Shown one piece after another: positions 48,472-58,534 of a DNA stretch of 64,000 nt. Source of the stretch: Coemansia sp. RSA 487 (Eukaryota; Kickxellomycota; Kickxellomycetes; Kickxellales; Kickxellaceae). The notes beneath the pieces were generated by a model that worked only from the letters and a program-made list of their open reading frames with translations, was not told the DNA's origin and ran no database searches. A program made the position numbers and the translations under genes. The first letter of the stretch is position 1. Each line of letters starts with the position of its first letter. The stretch spans positions 1 through 64,000 of the forward strand of contig JANBRJ010000090.1 of the NCBI GenBank assembly GCA_027577595.1, written 5' to 3'.

Positions 48472-49913
48472 TTACTCTTCGATGAGATCCTTCTTGAGAA
48501 CGCCCATAAAGTCCTTCTTCTCGGCCTTGGTCTGGAAGCGACCGTGACCAAACTTGGACGAGGTATCGATGAACTTGAGGTTGACCTTCTCCAGAGCAGA
48601 GCGCTTGGTGTGGACACGCAGCGACTTACGCAGGGTAAGAACACGCTTCTTGACACCGACACAGCTGCCCTTGATAATAACGAAGTCCTCGTTGACCTCG
48701 CCGTAGTGAGGGAAGCCACCAAGAGGAGTGATGCGCTTGACGGTGATATCAAAGTCGGTCGAGGCGTTCTTTGCGTCTTCACCCTTGCCCAGGCGGTAAA
48801 TCTTCTTGTTGGGCTCGGTACGGTGGTGGAAACCGTTCTGACCGGAGCGTGCCACAGAGTACATGACACGGGAAGGATGCCAGGCTCCAATACAAGCGAC
48901 CTTGCGCAGACCACGATGGGTCTTGCGGGGCAGCTTCTTGGTTCCCCAACGAGCAGTCACACCCTCGTAACCATGACCCTTGGTGACACCGATGACGTCG
49001 ATCATCTCGTCCTGCTCGAAAATGTCGTCAACAGACACAGTCTTCTCAAAGTGGTCGCGGGCCCAGTCGACCTTCTCAGCGATAGTTCCACCGTTGACCT
49101 GGATCTCCATGATGTGCGCCTTCTTCTGACCGATCTTGACCTTGTTCATCTGAGTGTGGGCAATAACACGAACAACAGTGCAGTACTTCTTGATGCGCTC
49201 GAGATCGCGGGTAATCTCCTTGCCGTTGTCGGTAGAGTACTTAGAGGCGTACTTGGTGTATGCCTTCTTCTTCGAGCGGTACCAGTTCTTGTAGAAGCGG
49301 CGCTTGACCTCGTCCGACAGATGCTCAGCCCAGACACTGGACAGGGTACGGAGACCACGGGGAGTCTCGATGTATCCAACAACACCGATAACAACCATGG
49401 GCGGCGTCTCGATAACGGTGACGGCCTCGACAACCTCCTTCCTGTTGACCTTGGAGCCAGGGCGGTCAAGGTCGCGCACAATGTGCGTCATACCAGCCTT
49501 GTAACCAATGAAGGCAGTCAGGTGGGGTGGGTTGGAAGCGTTGTCCTTGGGGAAGGACTTGCAGCGTCCGCGGTGGCGGGCAGCGCGCTTGCGGGGCAGG
49601 AAGGCCAACGAACCGTGGCGAGGTTGCTCGAACTTGCAGTGAGACTACAATTTTTTTTAGGAATTTAGAGCATTTGACATTTTTGTGAAATTCAAAGATG
49701 TTGAATTTTAGTTTGCATCACTCCAACCGTTATGCGTAAAGGTGCTGTTGCCGCCGAATCACATTATTTTAATGAATCCATTCTGCACGGAATCAGAGTG
49801 GTGGTATAAACGCTTGGCGAATCCATTAGGAAAGAGCATTGCTCTTGTTTTTAAAAGCAGCGCATCCATTAAACAAAAGGGTAGCGCTACCGCCTGCGAT
49901 GGATACGTACCAT
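48472..49913 (-). CDS. RPL3: Cytosolic ribosomal protein uL3, start codon alone in exon 1
   Basis: Model complement(join(48472..49644, 49911..49913)), 391 residues. The body carries uL3 blocks: [44 protein letters not shown] and [22 protein letters not shown]. Without splicing the frame would begin at LAFLPRKR, and the conserved MSHxKFExPRHGS N terminus is missing. It is recovered when an ATG at 49913 followed immediately by donor GTACGT is joined to acceptor TTGTAG, giving [13 protein letters not shown]. Exon 1 is therefore just the start codon. uL3 lies near the peptidyl-transferase centre. Codon use is C-ending, as expected for a highly expressed gene. Confidence 0.93.
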
Positions 49914-50290
49914 GACTACGACTAGTAATAAGTAGATAGAGGGAAAGATCCAGAGTCGAATAGAAAAAAGAAAGCTTCCTATGCTTTCTTTTACAACTAG
50001 AGCACGATTCAACAGTTGCAAAAAAAAAGAATGGATTCGCATTTTCCGGTGGTGATCATGGAAATCAGTGGATCTATAGATTTCTGCATCATGTGAGAAG
50101 GCCAGGTTGAATGACGCAGCAAACATCTTTGGTTATAATCCTGCTTTTTGTGTCAGCTCTTCTTTGCATTAGCTCTTTAATTCTCAATCTTGTTTTTTAC
50201 CAGCACTCTTTTATATCTTTTCTTACTTGTGTCGCTTGTTTTGGTGTCATCTTTGTTACATTATAACCGTTGTATTTTCAAAAAATCGAA
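49914..50290. promoter_or_regulatory. Divergent promoter of RPL3 and VMA10
   Basis: 377 bases between two start codons that face away from each other. Contains pyrimidine runs and A/T tracts. Neither gene shows a strong TATA here. This small space must hold both leaders. Confidence 0.6.
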
Positions 50291-50879
50291 ATGGTAATTG
50301 CAAGATATTAGAACATTGACTGCAGCTGAATTAAGATGACACTTTGGTTGTTCCGCATCTACACACGAAAGTGCCCTAGACTTATGTACTTATCATGTTT
50401 TGCACTTGTTAATGACTGGTTAACTGTTGTAGTCTACTTCAAGCTCGCAGGGAATCCATACGTTGCTCGATGCCGAGAAGAATGCGTCAGCGACTGTTGA
50501 GCAAGCCCGCTTATGTAAGTATAGCTCTGCTTCTGATTTGGGGTATAAGAGTATACTAAAACCTTAATTATACATATATCTTACTAACATACACCCTCGT
50601 ACAACTCTTTTGCAAAACCTATTATATTTTTTAGATCGCGGCAAGCGGCTAAACGATGCTCGCAGCGAGGCTGCAAAAGAGATTGCAGAACTACAGGTGC
50701 GCAAGAACGAGGAGCTGGAGAAGATCCAAAAGGATAGTATCGACCAGACAGCGCTGACAGAGACGATTGAAAAGGACACTGCCGAAAAGCTCAAGGCAAC
50801 GACGGCGATGTTCGAGAAGAACAAGGCTAAGGCTATGTCGAAGCTTGTGGAAGCAGTGGTCACAGCAGAGACCGTCTAA
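50291..50879 (+). CDS. VMA10: V-ATPase subunit G, three exons, start codon alone in exon 1
   Basis: Model join(50291..50293, 50433..50514, 50635..50879), 109 residues (yeast Vma10 114). Exon 1 is only ATG, followed by donor GTAATT; exon 2 (acceptor TTGTAG) gives STSSSQGIHTLLDAEKNASA; intron 2 has donor GTAAGT and a TACTAAC branch site at 50582-50588. Exon 3 begins in phase and gives YRGKRLNDARSEAAKEI. GIHTLLDAEK and the helical rest are the classic Vma10 pattern of the V1 peripheral stalk. The second intron is well supported; exon 1 rests on the GT donor and phase, and no other ATG is in frame. Confidence 0.9.
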
Positions 50880-51277
50880 GACAACAGCGGGGTTAACCCA
50901 AGATCCTTTTTTGGAAAGAGTACTTTTTGCACCACTTTTGTGATGTCAATATATATGTTATATTAGATTTGGAGATATGTGTACCCCAGCCATTACATAT
51001 ATAAGTACTGTATGTAGTAGGTATTTTTAGCTTTACTTGGAATTGTAAAGTTTTTTATAGCTTTTTTATTTTTACACAGAGATATAAGAATGCATGTTTT
51101 TGGATATATCACACACGAAAGCCAACTGGATATCATAAGAATCAAACATTTTTTGCAAAGAAAAATTGAATTTTTATTGCAGGTGCATAAAATCTAGAAA
51201 GGGAAAAGAAAAAAAAACTACAATGATGCCAATTTGAACGAAAGGGAAAAATTAAGGATATGAAGGTATGAATGTGG
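50880..51277. other. AT-rich 3' region after VMA10
   Basis: 398 AT-rich bases between convergent stops. No gene seen. Confidence 0.5.
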
Positions 51278-51556
51278 TTAGCAAGAAAGGGCTTTTCTGT
51301 GGGATGACTGGCGACCAACACGACCGTGTCTAACTTTGGCCGACGATTTGAACAAGACGGTCAGCTTGTTGTTGCCGCCAAAGTTCAGCACGCTGCGGTG
51401 TGCTACGCCTTGCTTGCGAAGAAGCATGCGGCTGTTCAGCTCAATACCGTTCAGCGTGAACGACGTAGACGCAAGATGTGGAATGCCTTTTTGGATCTGA
51501 AGGGCCAGTCCCTCGTACGTGCTGTTTGCATCCAGCTTTAGCCTAAAGTTTGCCAT
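51278..51556 (-). CDS. Small protein with ubiquitin-like fold
   Basis: 92 residues. The pattern FRLKLDANSTYEGLALQIQK - FTLNGIELNSRMLL - GVAHRSVLNFGGNNKLTVLF follows the beta-grasp order of ubiquitin-like proteins (strand 1-2, helix, FxLxG-x-x-L, Gly-Val, Leu strand). It has no C-terminal diglycine, and the tail is basic (RHGRVGRQSSHRK). No family name can be given; a free-standing ubiquitin-like adaptor or a ribosome-associated protein is possible. Start ATG 51556. Confidence 0.55.
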   Translation of the reverse strand: MANFRLKLDANSTYEGLALQIQKGIPHLASTSFTLNGIELNSRMLLRKQGVAHRSVLNFGGNNKLTVLFKSSAKVRHGRVGRQSSHRKALSC

Positions 51557-51821
51557 TGTCTATACAATATAGTTGTTCAAAAATTGTATTTATAGTAGAT
51601 ATAATGTGACGGAAAGAAGAGATGTGCTTTTTTAAAAATAAAAAACAAACTATCAAAATGGAGAAAAAGCAGTTATTTATTTATAATGTTTAGAAAGTAT
51701 CACACATACATGACAAGTTTGGTTGTTTTTTATACGATGAACTAAGATGTACGGGACTTTAGGACCTCACTTCTTTGTATGCACTGGCTTTACACTTTCC
51801 TAATCACTTTTTATTAATCTT

Positions 51822-52238
51822 TTAATATAAAGAAATATCTTGCAGCCCGATCATAAAGATATAAAGAAAGATTGTTGGGTCTTTATATCCGATTATTTCC
51901 ATTGTGTACAAGGAGAGAGAAAACTGCACATGTGAGTGTTCAAACTCCTTCCAGTAAATCATTCCACCAACTGCCAGAAAGACAGATAAAATACCAACAA
52001 TACGTAAGTATTGATACATGCTGAGCACGGGCCTTGTGTAGGGTTGGAAGTAACAAACAGAGCATCTAGCCAGTACAACAGAACGCCGTCACGGGTTTAA
52101 AAGAAAGTAAGGAGAGGTTGCAGTTTACAGTTACCAGGAATCCCAGTCGAAATATAGAAATAGGACACGGGTAAAGCAAGAGCCAAGAAATAAAGATAGA
52201 CTGCAAATGTGGTTGATAAATAGAAGCGGCCACATCAT
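51822..52238 (-). CDS. Putative small membrane protein, possibly two exons
   Basis: Best-guess model complement(join(51822..52032, 52135..52238)), 104 residues. Exon 1 (MMWPLLFINHICSLSLF) ends at TCCTG/GTAACT; the acceptor CACAAG at 52033 joins in phase to PVLSMYQYLRIVGIL. Hydrophobic segments of exon 2 (GILSVFLAVGGMIYW, DPTIFLYIFMIGL) suggest two or more membrane spans. No family recognised and no TACTAAC is visible in the 102-base intron, so splice choice is uncertain. A single-exon version from ATG 52019 gives 65 residues. It is tucked against the 3' end of PRP4 on the same strand. Confidence 0.3.
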
Positions 52239-52314
52239 CACTTGGTTTCCAAATTTGGTTTTTATTGTTCTCTTGGTTGCAAAGAAAGCGAGAATCGGCG
52301 AAGAAAAGGTTTGT

Positions 52315-54039
52315 TTACACAAAGTCCTCTGGCCCCCAGAGCTTGAATGTCCGGTCGTATCCGGACGACGCAATGTAGCTTCCGTTTCTAGCGATGTCGA
52401 TACTCATCACCTTTCCCACGTGGCCAGCAAGCGACTTTTGGAGCTTCCAGTCTCCGGCTGTCCATATATTGACTAGCCCATCGTTGGATGCCGTGGCCAA
52501 GTACTGTCCGCTGCACAGGCGCGCATTCGTTTCCTGGTCGCTGCTTGTATCCATCGAATCTGCATCAGATGCATTAGCAGCAGTTTGCGGCAGCGGCCCA
52601 TGGAAGAAGCGCACATCAGTGATCATCGACTTGTGCGCAGGGATCTGGCACACGCTTTCCGATTTGCGCAGATCAAAGACACGCACAGTGTTATCGGCGC
52701 TGCCTGTGGCTACTTGGAATCCATTGGGCGACCAGTCAAGGCCATAAATCTCCTTGGCATGGCCCTCAAGCGACATAACCGACCGGCCAGACCGAAGGTC
52801 CCATACGCGGCCGATTCCGTCCAAACCAGCGGTCGCCACAAGCGACCCGTCGCACTGGAACCGCACGCAGAAGAGCTCACGCGAATGGCCTTCCTGCAGC
52901 AGCAGTTCGCACTCGGTGGCCACGTCCCAGAGGCGCCACGATCCATCGTAGCTGGCGCTGCCCAAGTAACTGCCGCTCGGGTGGAAATCCACGTGCACCA
53001 CGCGGTTCTCGTGGCCCATCAACGAACCGACAGGCGTCTCCTTACCCACGGACCACAAGTATATACATTTGTCGGCTCCGCCGCTGGCAAAGTCAACGGA
53101 CGATGTGCCATGGTTGGTTGCACAGTGCGGACGGAACGAAAGCCCGCCTATGCGATCCGTGTGTCCGCGGTACATGCGTACTTCCTGACATTGGGGCACG
53201 GTCCACAGCTTGATGGACCCGGACCATGATCCGACGAGCAGAGTTTGTGAGTCCGCCGAGAACACAGTGCGTGCCAACGGTCGCTCGCCTCCTACCTGCG
53301 ACCCGTCGTTGGTGTATGATTGGAGCGTCTTTATAAGTGCTTGCCGTCTCTGGCGCACCACCGCAAGATCGGTGTCACAGTCCTTGCGGTGTTGCTCCAA
53401 TCGGTCGCGTGCGCGGGGCAGCGAATAGATGGCCATCTGGTGCCGTGCTTGGCGCAGCTCGTCTGACCCTTCGGTATAAAATTCTTCCTCCTCTTCTTCT
53501 TCTTCCTCCTCCTCCTCCTCTGTTTCACCTTCAACACTGGCGTGACCAAACCGTGCATCTTGAACAGACTCTGCTTTGCTATCCCCAGGCACCAATGCCT
53601 TTTTTTGGTCTATCGCGATCTTTGACATAATGTAACGCAATCTGCTGCGCCTATCACCAGCGTCCTCGCCAAACAAACATACTGGGTGGTCTAGTTTGCG
53701 TAGCTCCGCACGGACTTGTACATCATCTGTGGGTACTGCTATTGAGCGGGCAAGCTTCTTGCGCTCGAACTCATCCATTGCCCGACGTCGCTTCTCTAGC
53801 GCCTCGTCGTTTAGCTCATTGTCTGCGGCTTCATCTATGGTTTCATCAATTTGGTCAAGGTCAATGCGGCTAATAAAGTGGTTCCTGCTACTGGACTCGG
53901 CCAGCATGTCTTCAGCATGGTCCTTTTCTTCCTCGTCGCCTTCTTCGTCTTCTTCTTGGCGTTTTCGTTTGGCTAAGGCTACAGCGTCCCGTTCGAGCGT
54001 CCCAAAATGAACACGCTCCTTTTTCACGGGCCGGCTCAT
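52315..54039 (-). CDS. PRP4: U4/U6 snRNP protein Prp4
   Basis: 574 residues. An acidic N-terminal region, then an SFM/PRP4-like domain (about 105-150: AVPTDDVQVRAELRKL, DHPVCLFGEDAGDRR) and seven WD40 repeats from about residue 250, ending GHVGKVMSIDIARN and GYDRTFKLW. The SFM motif plus a C-terminal propeller is specific to Prp4/PRPF4 of the U4/U6.U5 tri-snRNP. A Glu run (EEEE, 53493-53530) is encoded by a CTC/CTT microsatellite on the + strand. The start is the first ATG. Confidence 0.95.
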   Translation of the reverse strand: MSRPVKKERVHFGTLERDAVALAKRKRQEEDEEGDEEEKDHAEDMLAESSSRNHFISRIDLDQIDETIDEAADNELNDEALEKRRRAMDEFERKKLARSIAVPTDDVQVRAELRKLDHPVCLFGEDAGDRRSRLRYIMSKIAIDQKKALVPGDSKAESVQDARFGHASVEGETEEEEEEEEEEEEEFYTEGSDELRQARHQMAIYSLPRARDRLEQHRKDCDTDLAVVRQRRQALIKTLQSYTNDGSQVGGERPLARTVFSADSQTLLVGSWSGSIKLWTVPQCQEVRMYRGHTDRIGGLSFRPHCATNHGTSSVDFASGGADKCIYLWSVGKETPVGSLMGHENRVVHVDFHPSGSYLGSASYDGSWRLWDVATECELLLQEGHSRELFCVRFQCDGSLVATAGLDGIGRVWDLRSGRSVMSLEGHAKEIYGLDWSPNGFQVATGSADNTVRVFDLRKSESVCQIPAHKSMITDVRFFHGPLPQTAANASDADSMDTSSDQETNARLCSGQYLATASNDGLVNIWTAGDWKLQKSLAGHVGKVMSIDIARNGSYIASSGYDRTFKLWGPEDFV

Positions 54040-54412
54040 TTCCTAAAACTACGCTTATTTGAAAAAGGTAATTATAAATAATACAAGTACTAAGGAAAGA
54101 AAAGAAGAACCAGCAATCGTGATTGTGTGGTCATTTTTCCAAAATAAAATAGAAAGCAACCTCAGCTTCCAGCTTGATCTGGCCGATCAGCAGTTATTTG
54201 ATTTGTATGCCAGTTTTCTCGTCTAAAAAGACAGATATCAATTGTGGTTATCAAATTTGCTTTTGGTTTTCCTCTTTTCACAAAGGTAATTTGGTAATAA
54301 AAAAACTTTATTTTCTTTGCTTCTAATTCCAGCTGAGGGGGAAGGGATTCAAACGGATCTGACGCAAAAATCCAACTCTCTAGAAATCACAGGCAATTCT
54401 CCACTCAAAAAA
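54040..54412. other. Intergenic, PRP4 to uL2m
   Basis: 373 bases forming a divergent promoter. A TGATC-TGGCC-GATCA inverted repeat near 54176-54192 is visible. No gene seen. Confidence 0.45.
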
Positions 54413-55507
54413 ATGCTAGCGATACGTCGAGCCGTGCAACACCAGACTGCGCGGCTAGCGATAAGGGCCAAGGTACCCACAGCACAGCCTGTAGCAGTGT
54501 TTAGACAAGTGCGGCAGATGGGCAACACCAAGGACGACGGACAGTTCAAGACATGGAAACCACTGGCGCCGACGCTCCGGCAGAGGCGGATGGTGTCGCG
54601 CAAGGAGCTTCATAAGGGCGGACCGGTGCGTGAGCTGACAGTGGCGAAGAGGCGCACAGGTGGAAGGAACAGCACGGGTCAGATAACGTGCCGGCACCGA
54701 GGAGGTGGGGCCAAACGTAGAATCCGGCTGGTTGATTTTAAGCGCAGCGAGCCTGGGCCGCAGCAAGTGGTCCGTCTCGAGTACGATCCCGGGCGGTCGG
54801 CGCATATCGCTCTGATCAAGCACATGGAGACCGGCAAGCAGTCGTATATCCTGGCGCCCGTTGGGCTGAAACCGGGGGCTGTGGTGCAATCGTACATGGG
54901 CGTTGACTTGGATGAGCTGAAGAAGGCGCCCAGGCTGGGTGAGGAGGAGCTTGAAGAGGAGGAGGAGGTAAGCGAGGTGATCGAGGAGGCGGCGGAGCGT
55001 GTGCGCAACCAGAAGACGGATCATCCGGACAGCGTGGCGGCTAGAGTCAGCATGGAGATCGGGAACTGCATGCCGCTGAAGCTTGTGCCGATGGGAGCAA
55101 CGATCCACAACATTGGGCTGCATCCCTTCGGGCGCGGGCAAATGGTGCGGTCGGCGGGAGCGTCGGCGCAGCTGCTGTACACGGCGCACAAGGGGCTGGC
55201 ACAGATCAAGCTGACCAGCGGCGAGGTGCGGCGCGTCCCTGTCGATGCGTGCGCTACGATCGGCCAGGTCAGCAACCCGAACCACAAGCACGAGAAGCTG
55301 GGCGGCGCCGGCGCGAGAAGGCGCAGGGGCTGGAGGCCGACGGTGCGCGGCACGGCGATGAACACCCATGACCATCCGCACGGCGGCGGCCGCGGCAAGT
55401 CGAAGGGAAACAAGCACCCGCGCAGCCCGTGGGGAAAGCTGGCGAAGGGCGGCAAGACCCGCACACACCCGAGTCCAATGGTCATCCGTGGCCGCCCCCG
55501 CCGTTAG
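54413..55507 (+). CDS. RML2: Mitochondrial ribosomal protein uL2m
   Basis: 364 residues. Presequence MLAIRRAVQHQTARLAIR leads to a uL2 protein: RRTGGRNSTGQITCRHRGGG, the beta-barrel with RLEYDPGRSAHIAL, an acidic insert (EEELEEEEEVSEVIEEA, about 180-200), then PLKLVPMGATIHNIGL and the conserved C-terminal PTVRGTAMNTHDHPHGGGRG. The H in NTHDHPHGGG matches the essential histidine of bacterial L2 near the peptidyl-transferase centre. The insertion of the acidic loop is a deviation from bacteria. Start at 54413 because the in-frame upstream residues lack an ATG. Confidence 0.95.
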   Translation: MLAIRRAVQHQTARLAIRAKVPTAQPVAVFRQVRQMGNTKDDGQFKTWKPLAPTLRQRRMVSRKELHKGGPVRELTVAKRRTGGRNSTGQITCRHRGGGAKRRIRLVDFKRSEPGPQQVVRLEYDPGRSAHIALIKHMETGKQSYILAPVGLKPGAVVQSYMGVDLDELKKAPRLGEEELEEEEEVSEVIEEAAERVRNQKTDHPDSVAARVSMEIGNCMPLKLVPMGATIHNIGLHPFGRGQMVRSAGASAQLLYTAHKGLAQIKLTSGEVRRVPVDACATIGQVSNPNHKHEKLGGAGARRRRGWRPTVRGTAMNTHDHPHGGGRGKSKGNKHPRSPWGKLAKGGKTRTHPSPMVIRGRPRR

Positions 55508-55971
55508 CCTTCTTTCTTTCTTTCTTTCGCTGTTGTGTAATGGGCACTGTAACTGCCTTTTGCGGGCTGTTCTCGTTCTTTTAATTCGGGCTTGAAAAAT
55601 GGGTGCAGTAGAAAGCTTTGCCCACTGCGCAGTACCTGCTGCAGTATCGTCCGGACTGGGAAGCAACTTTTGTGAGCATTCTCGCGGAGCTTTATCCGCC
55701 AAGCATACTGCATTCTTGCGTAAGAGGAAACAAAGCGCATTCACTTGATGGGGGAAAAGGCACAAAGGCAGCAGCTGATTCAATAGAGGTTATTTTCGCC
55801 TCTTGAGCCTGCCACCTTTTTCTTTCTTTCCTTCTTCCTCGACATTCCTCTTTTCTCTTTCCTTTCTTTCTAATGCCAACTTTGTCTCTATCTTTTTGAC
55901 TTTATTTAGTAACGGTCCGTACATTTATTTTTATCACCCCCTTTTCTTTTCTTGTGGAAGACCCGCGGGAA
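55508..55971. other. Intergenic, uL2m to PMT4
   Basis: 464 bases with a CTTT microsatellite (ctttctttctttctttc near 55509-55528) and pyrimidine-rich leader DNA before PMT4. No gene seen. Confidence 0.5.
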
Positions 55972-58335
55972 ATGAGGATTGATGAGCCCTCTCAATTGAA
56001 GGGGCGCTCATCCAAGCGCAAGAGCGCCGGCGATGGCGTGGTCCACTCGGATACTCTAAGCGCAGCGCAGGCAACAGCAGCGCACGACGATGCCTCGCCA
56101 TCGTCGGACGACAGCCAGCGGAAGAAGAGCGGCGGCGTCAGCGGTTTGGTGCGCAACTCGTCGACATACGCGTTCATGCTGGTGGTGGTGGTGTCTGTAG
56201 CCACGCGGTACTGGCGGATCTGGGATCCGGCGCAAGTGGTGTTCGACGAGGTGCACTTTGGCAAGTTTGCCAGCTACTATCTTCGGCGCGAGTACTACTT
56301 TGACGTGCATCCGCCGCTGGCAAAGATGCTGATTGCGCTGGGCGGGTGGCTGATCGGGTACGACGGACACTTTCTGTTCGAGAAGATCGGGCTGGACTAC
56401 ATGGCCAACGGCGTGCCGTACATAATGATGCGCACGTGGGTGGCGTGCTTTGGGCTGGCGATCCCGCCCCTTGTGTACATGACGATGGCCGAGTCCGGGT
56501 ACTCTGTGGTGGCAGCCACGATGGCTGCGCTGCTGGTGGCGCTGGACAACGCGCTGGTGACGCAGGGCCGGCTGATCCTGCTGGACAACATCATGATCTT
56601 CTTCATGATGGCCGCCGTGTACGCGTATGTGCGGTTCTTCAAGCTCAGGTACCGTGCCTTTGGCACGCAGTGGTGGACGTGGCTGCTCACCACCGGCACA
56701 ATGCTCGGGTGCGCTGTGTCGTGCAAGCTGGTGGGCCTGCTGACCATTGGGCTGGTTGGCGGCGCCGTGCTGCACGACCTCTGGCGCATCATCGACATCC
56801 GCCGCGGCTCCACGATGCACGACTTTGCCCGCCACTTTGCAGCCCGCGCGCTCGCCCTCATCGCCGTGCCGTTTGCGCTGTACCTGGCGTTCTTCTACAT
56901 CCATTTTGCCGTGCTCACGCACACAGGCCCCGGCGATGCCTACCACTCGTCCAAGTTCCAGATGCAGCTGATCGACAACCCAATGACCAAATCGTCATTC
57001 GACGTGCACTACGGCGACCAGATCGTCATCAAGCACAGAACCACCGGCGCGTACCTGGACTCGAGCACCGCGCGCTATCCGCTGCGCTACGAAGACCAGC
57101 GCGTGAGCAGCCAGGGCCAGCAGGTCACGGGGGCGCCCAAGATGAGCGAAACCAGCTTCTGGATGGTCCGCCCCGCGAGCAACCAAGAGGCATTCCAAAA
57201 GTACATGGAGCGGCGCATTGCCGGCGAGCAGATCCCCGACGACGAGATGGAGCAGTGGCTCGTGTGCCACTCGGACCACATCCAGCTGCTGCACATGAAC
57301 ACAACCAGCTTCCTGCGCACGCACGACGTGGCGTCGCCGATGACTGCCACCAACATGGAGTTCACAACGGCGCCGCTCAACCAGACGGCCAAGACGTTCG
57401 CCGACACCGTGTGGGAGCTCCGCGTGGACGGCGCCAGCTCCAACGACACGGTGGTGCAGACGAGCTCGTCGTTCATCCGGCTGGTCAGCACGCAGCATGG
57501 CGTGGCGATGCACACGCACAAGAAGAAGCTGCCCGAGTGGGGCCGTGCGCACCAGGAGATCAACGGCAACAAGAAGCCCGACGAGAAGAGCAACGCGTGG
57601 GTCATTCCGCTGATCCGCGGGCGCAAGGCAACAGATGCCGAGCAAGCAGAGATGAAGCGCAAGATCAAGAAGATCGGCTTCTTCGAGAAGTATGCCGAGC
57701 TTCAGGGCCTGATGATCAAGCACAACAACGCGCTGACGTCGGTGCACCCGTTCCAGTCGGCACCCATCAGCTGGCCGTTCCTGACACGCGGCGTGTCTTT
57801 CTGGACCAACAGCAAGGACCGCAAGCAAATCTACTTGCTCGGAAACCCTGTGGGCTGGTGGATGGCCGACGGTGCGCTGTTCGTCTACGCCGTTGTCATG
57901 GTGGCGCTTGCGCTGTGCGGCAGACGCAACGTCACTATCGTCGACCCCGTGGCGCACCGCCACATGCTTCGGTCCGGCGGCTTCATCGCGCTTGCATGGG
58001 TCGCGCACTACTTCCCGTTCTTCATGATGGGACGCTCCCTGTTCCTCCACCACTACTTGCCTGCCGCCATCTTTGCGTACATGATGGTTGGCGTGGCCTT
58101 CCAGTTCATCTTCGTCCATGAGTACCAGCGCTTCACGCTGCGCCGCTGGAACGCCTCCGCCCGCGCCCTGGTGCCGTCCGGCGCCGCCCTGGTGGGCTTT
58201 GCGTTGATCATCGCCTTGCAAGTAGCGTCGTTCCTATACTTTGCGCCCCTCGCCTACGGCACCACCACTATGTCGCCCGAGCAGGTTCGTGGAAGAATGC
58301 TGCTGCCCAGCTACGACCTACATTTCCAGAAGTAG
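55972..58335 (+). CDS. PMT4: Dolichyl-phosphate-mannose protein O-mannosyltransferase, PMT4 type
   Basis: 787 residues. Multi-spanning GT39 enzyme: TM1 (AFMLVVVVSVATRYW), then the acidic VVFDEVHFGKF motif (about residue 90), HPPLAKMLIALGGW, and luminal MIR domains (about 320-500) including RYPLRYEDQRVSSQGQQVTG, a block characteristic of PMT4/POMT1. The C-terminal half has LLGNPVGWW and FMMGRSLFLHHYLPA. It transfers mannose from dolichol-P-mannose to Ser/Thr of secretory proteins in the ER. The start is the ATG at 55972; six in-frame codons before it begin at a GTG and were not used. The gene is strongly GC3-biased, producing long shadow frames. Confidence 0.9.
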   Translation: MRIDEPSQLKGRSSKRKSAGDGVVHSDTLSAAQATAAHDDASPSSDDSQRKKSGGVSGLVRNSSTYAFMLVVVVSVATRYWRIWDPAQVVFDEVHFGKFASYYLRREYYFDVHPPLAKMLIALGGWLIGYDGHFLFEKIGLDYMANGVPYIMMRTWVACFGLAIPPLVYMTMAESGYSVVAATMAALLVALDNALVTQGRLILLDNIMIFFMMAAVYAYVRFFKLRYRAFGTQWWTWLLTTGTMLGCAVSCKLVGLLTIGLVGGAVLHDLWRIIDIRRGSTMHDFARHFAARALALIAVPFALYLAFFYIHFAVLTHTGPGDAYHSSKFQMQLIDNPMTKSSFDVHYGDQIVIKHRTTGAYLDSSTARYPLRYEDQRVSSQGQQVTGAPKMSETSFWMVRPASNQEAFQKYMERRIAGEQIPDDEMEQWLVCHSDHIQLLHMNTTSFLRTHDVASPMTATNMEFTTAPLNQTAKTFADTVWELRVDGASSNDTVVQTSSSFIRLVSTQHGVAMHTHKKKLPEWGRAHQEINGNKKPDEKSNAWVIPLIRGRKATDAEQAEMKRKIKKIGFFEKYAELQGLMIKHNNALTSVHPFQSAPISWPFLTRGVSFWTNSKDRKQIYLLGNPVGWWMADGALFVYAVVMVALALCGRRNVTIVDPVAHRHMLRSGGFIALAWVAHYFPFFMMGRSLFLHHYLPAAIFAYMMVGVAFQFIFVHEYQRFTLRRWNASARALVPSGAALVGFALIIALQVASFLYFAPLAYGTTTMSPEQVRGRMLLPSYDLHFQK

Positions 58336-58534
58336 GCCCCATTCTCTTCTCCTTTCTTCCCTTTTCGCTTGGTTTTTCTTCTGTCTTCCTATGAAAAAAT
58401 AGCAGTTAATTGATAAAGAGCAGAAAAGGGGGAGAAGGGTAAAAAGGATCCAAGCAGCCGGGAGGGTGGGTTGCTTGTAAAAAAAAGTGCAATTGTAAGA
58501 GTAAGAGTAAGAGTAAGAGGGGGGTTTAGTTTCT
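58336..58534. repeat. Convergent 3' region with GTAAGA repeat
   Basis: PMT4 and ABP1 stop codons face each other. A GTAAGA tandem repeat (gtaagagtaagagtaagagtaagag, about 58495-58519) lies just before the ABP1 stop. This is a simple repeat, not a telomere. Confidence 0.55.

Noticed and set aside
54455-55783. Long minus-strand open frame opposite uL2m (442 codons)
   Set aside because: Antisense shadow caused by GC-rich third positions; it shows only Arg/His/Leu runs and no conserved motif, while the plus strand is clearly uL2m.
56346-58121. 591-codon alternate frame and long antisense frames within PMT4
   Set aside because: Shadows of the strong GC3 bias of PMT4; the composition is His/Arg/Ala-rich with no family motif.
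58495-58519. GTAAGA repeat as a telomere or origin signal
   Set aside because: Only about four units in a convergent 3' region; it does not match a common telomere motif such as TTAGGG.
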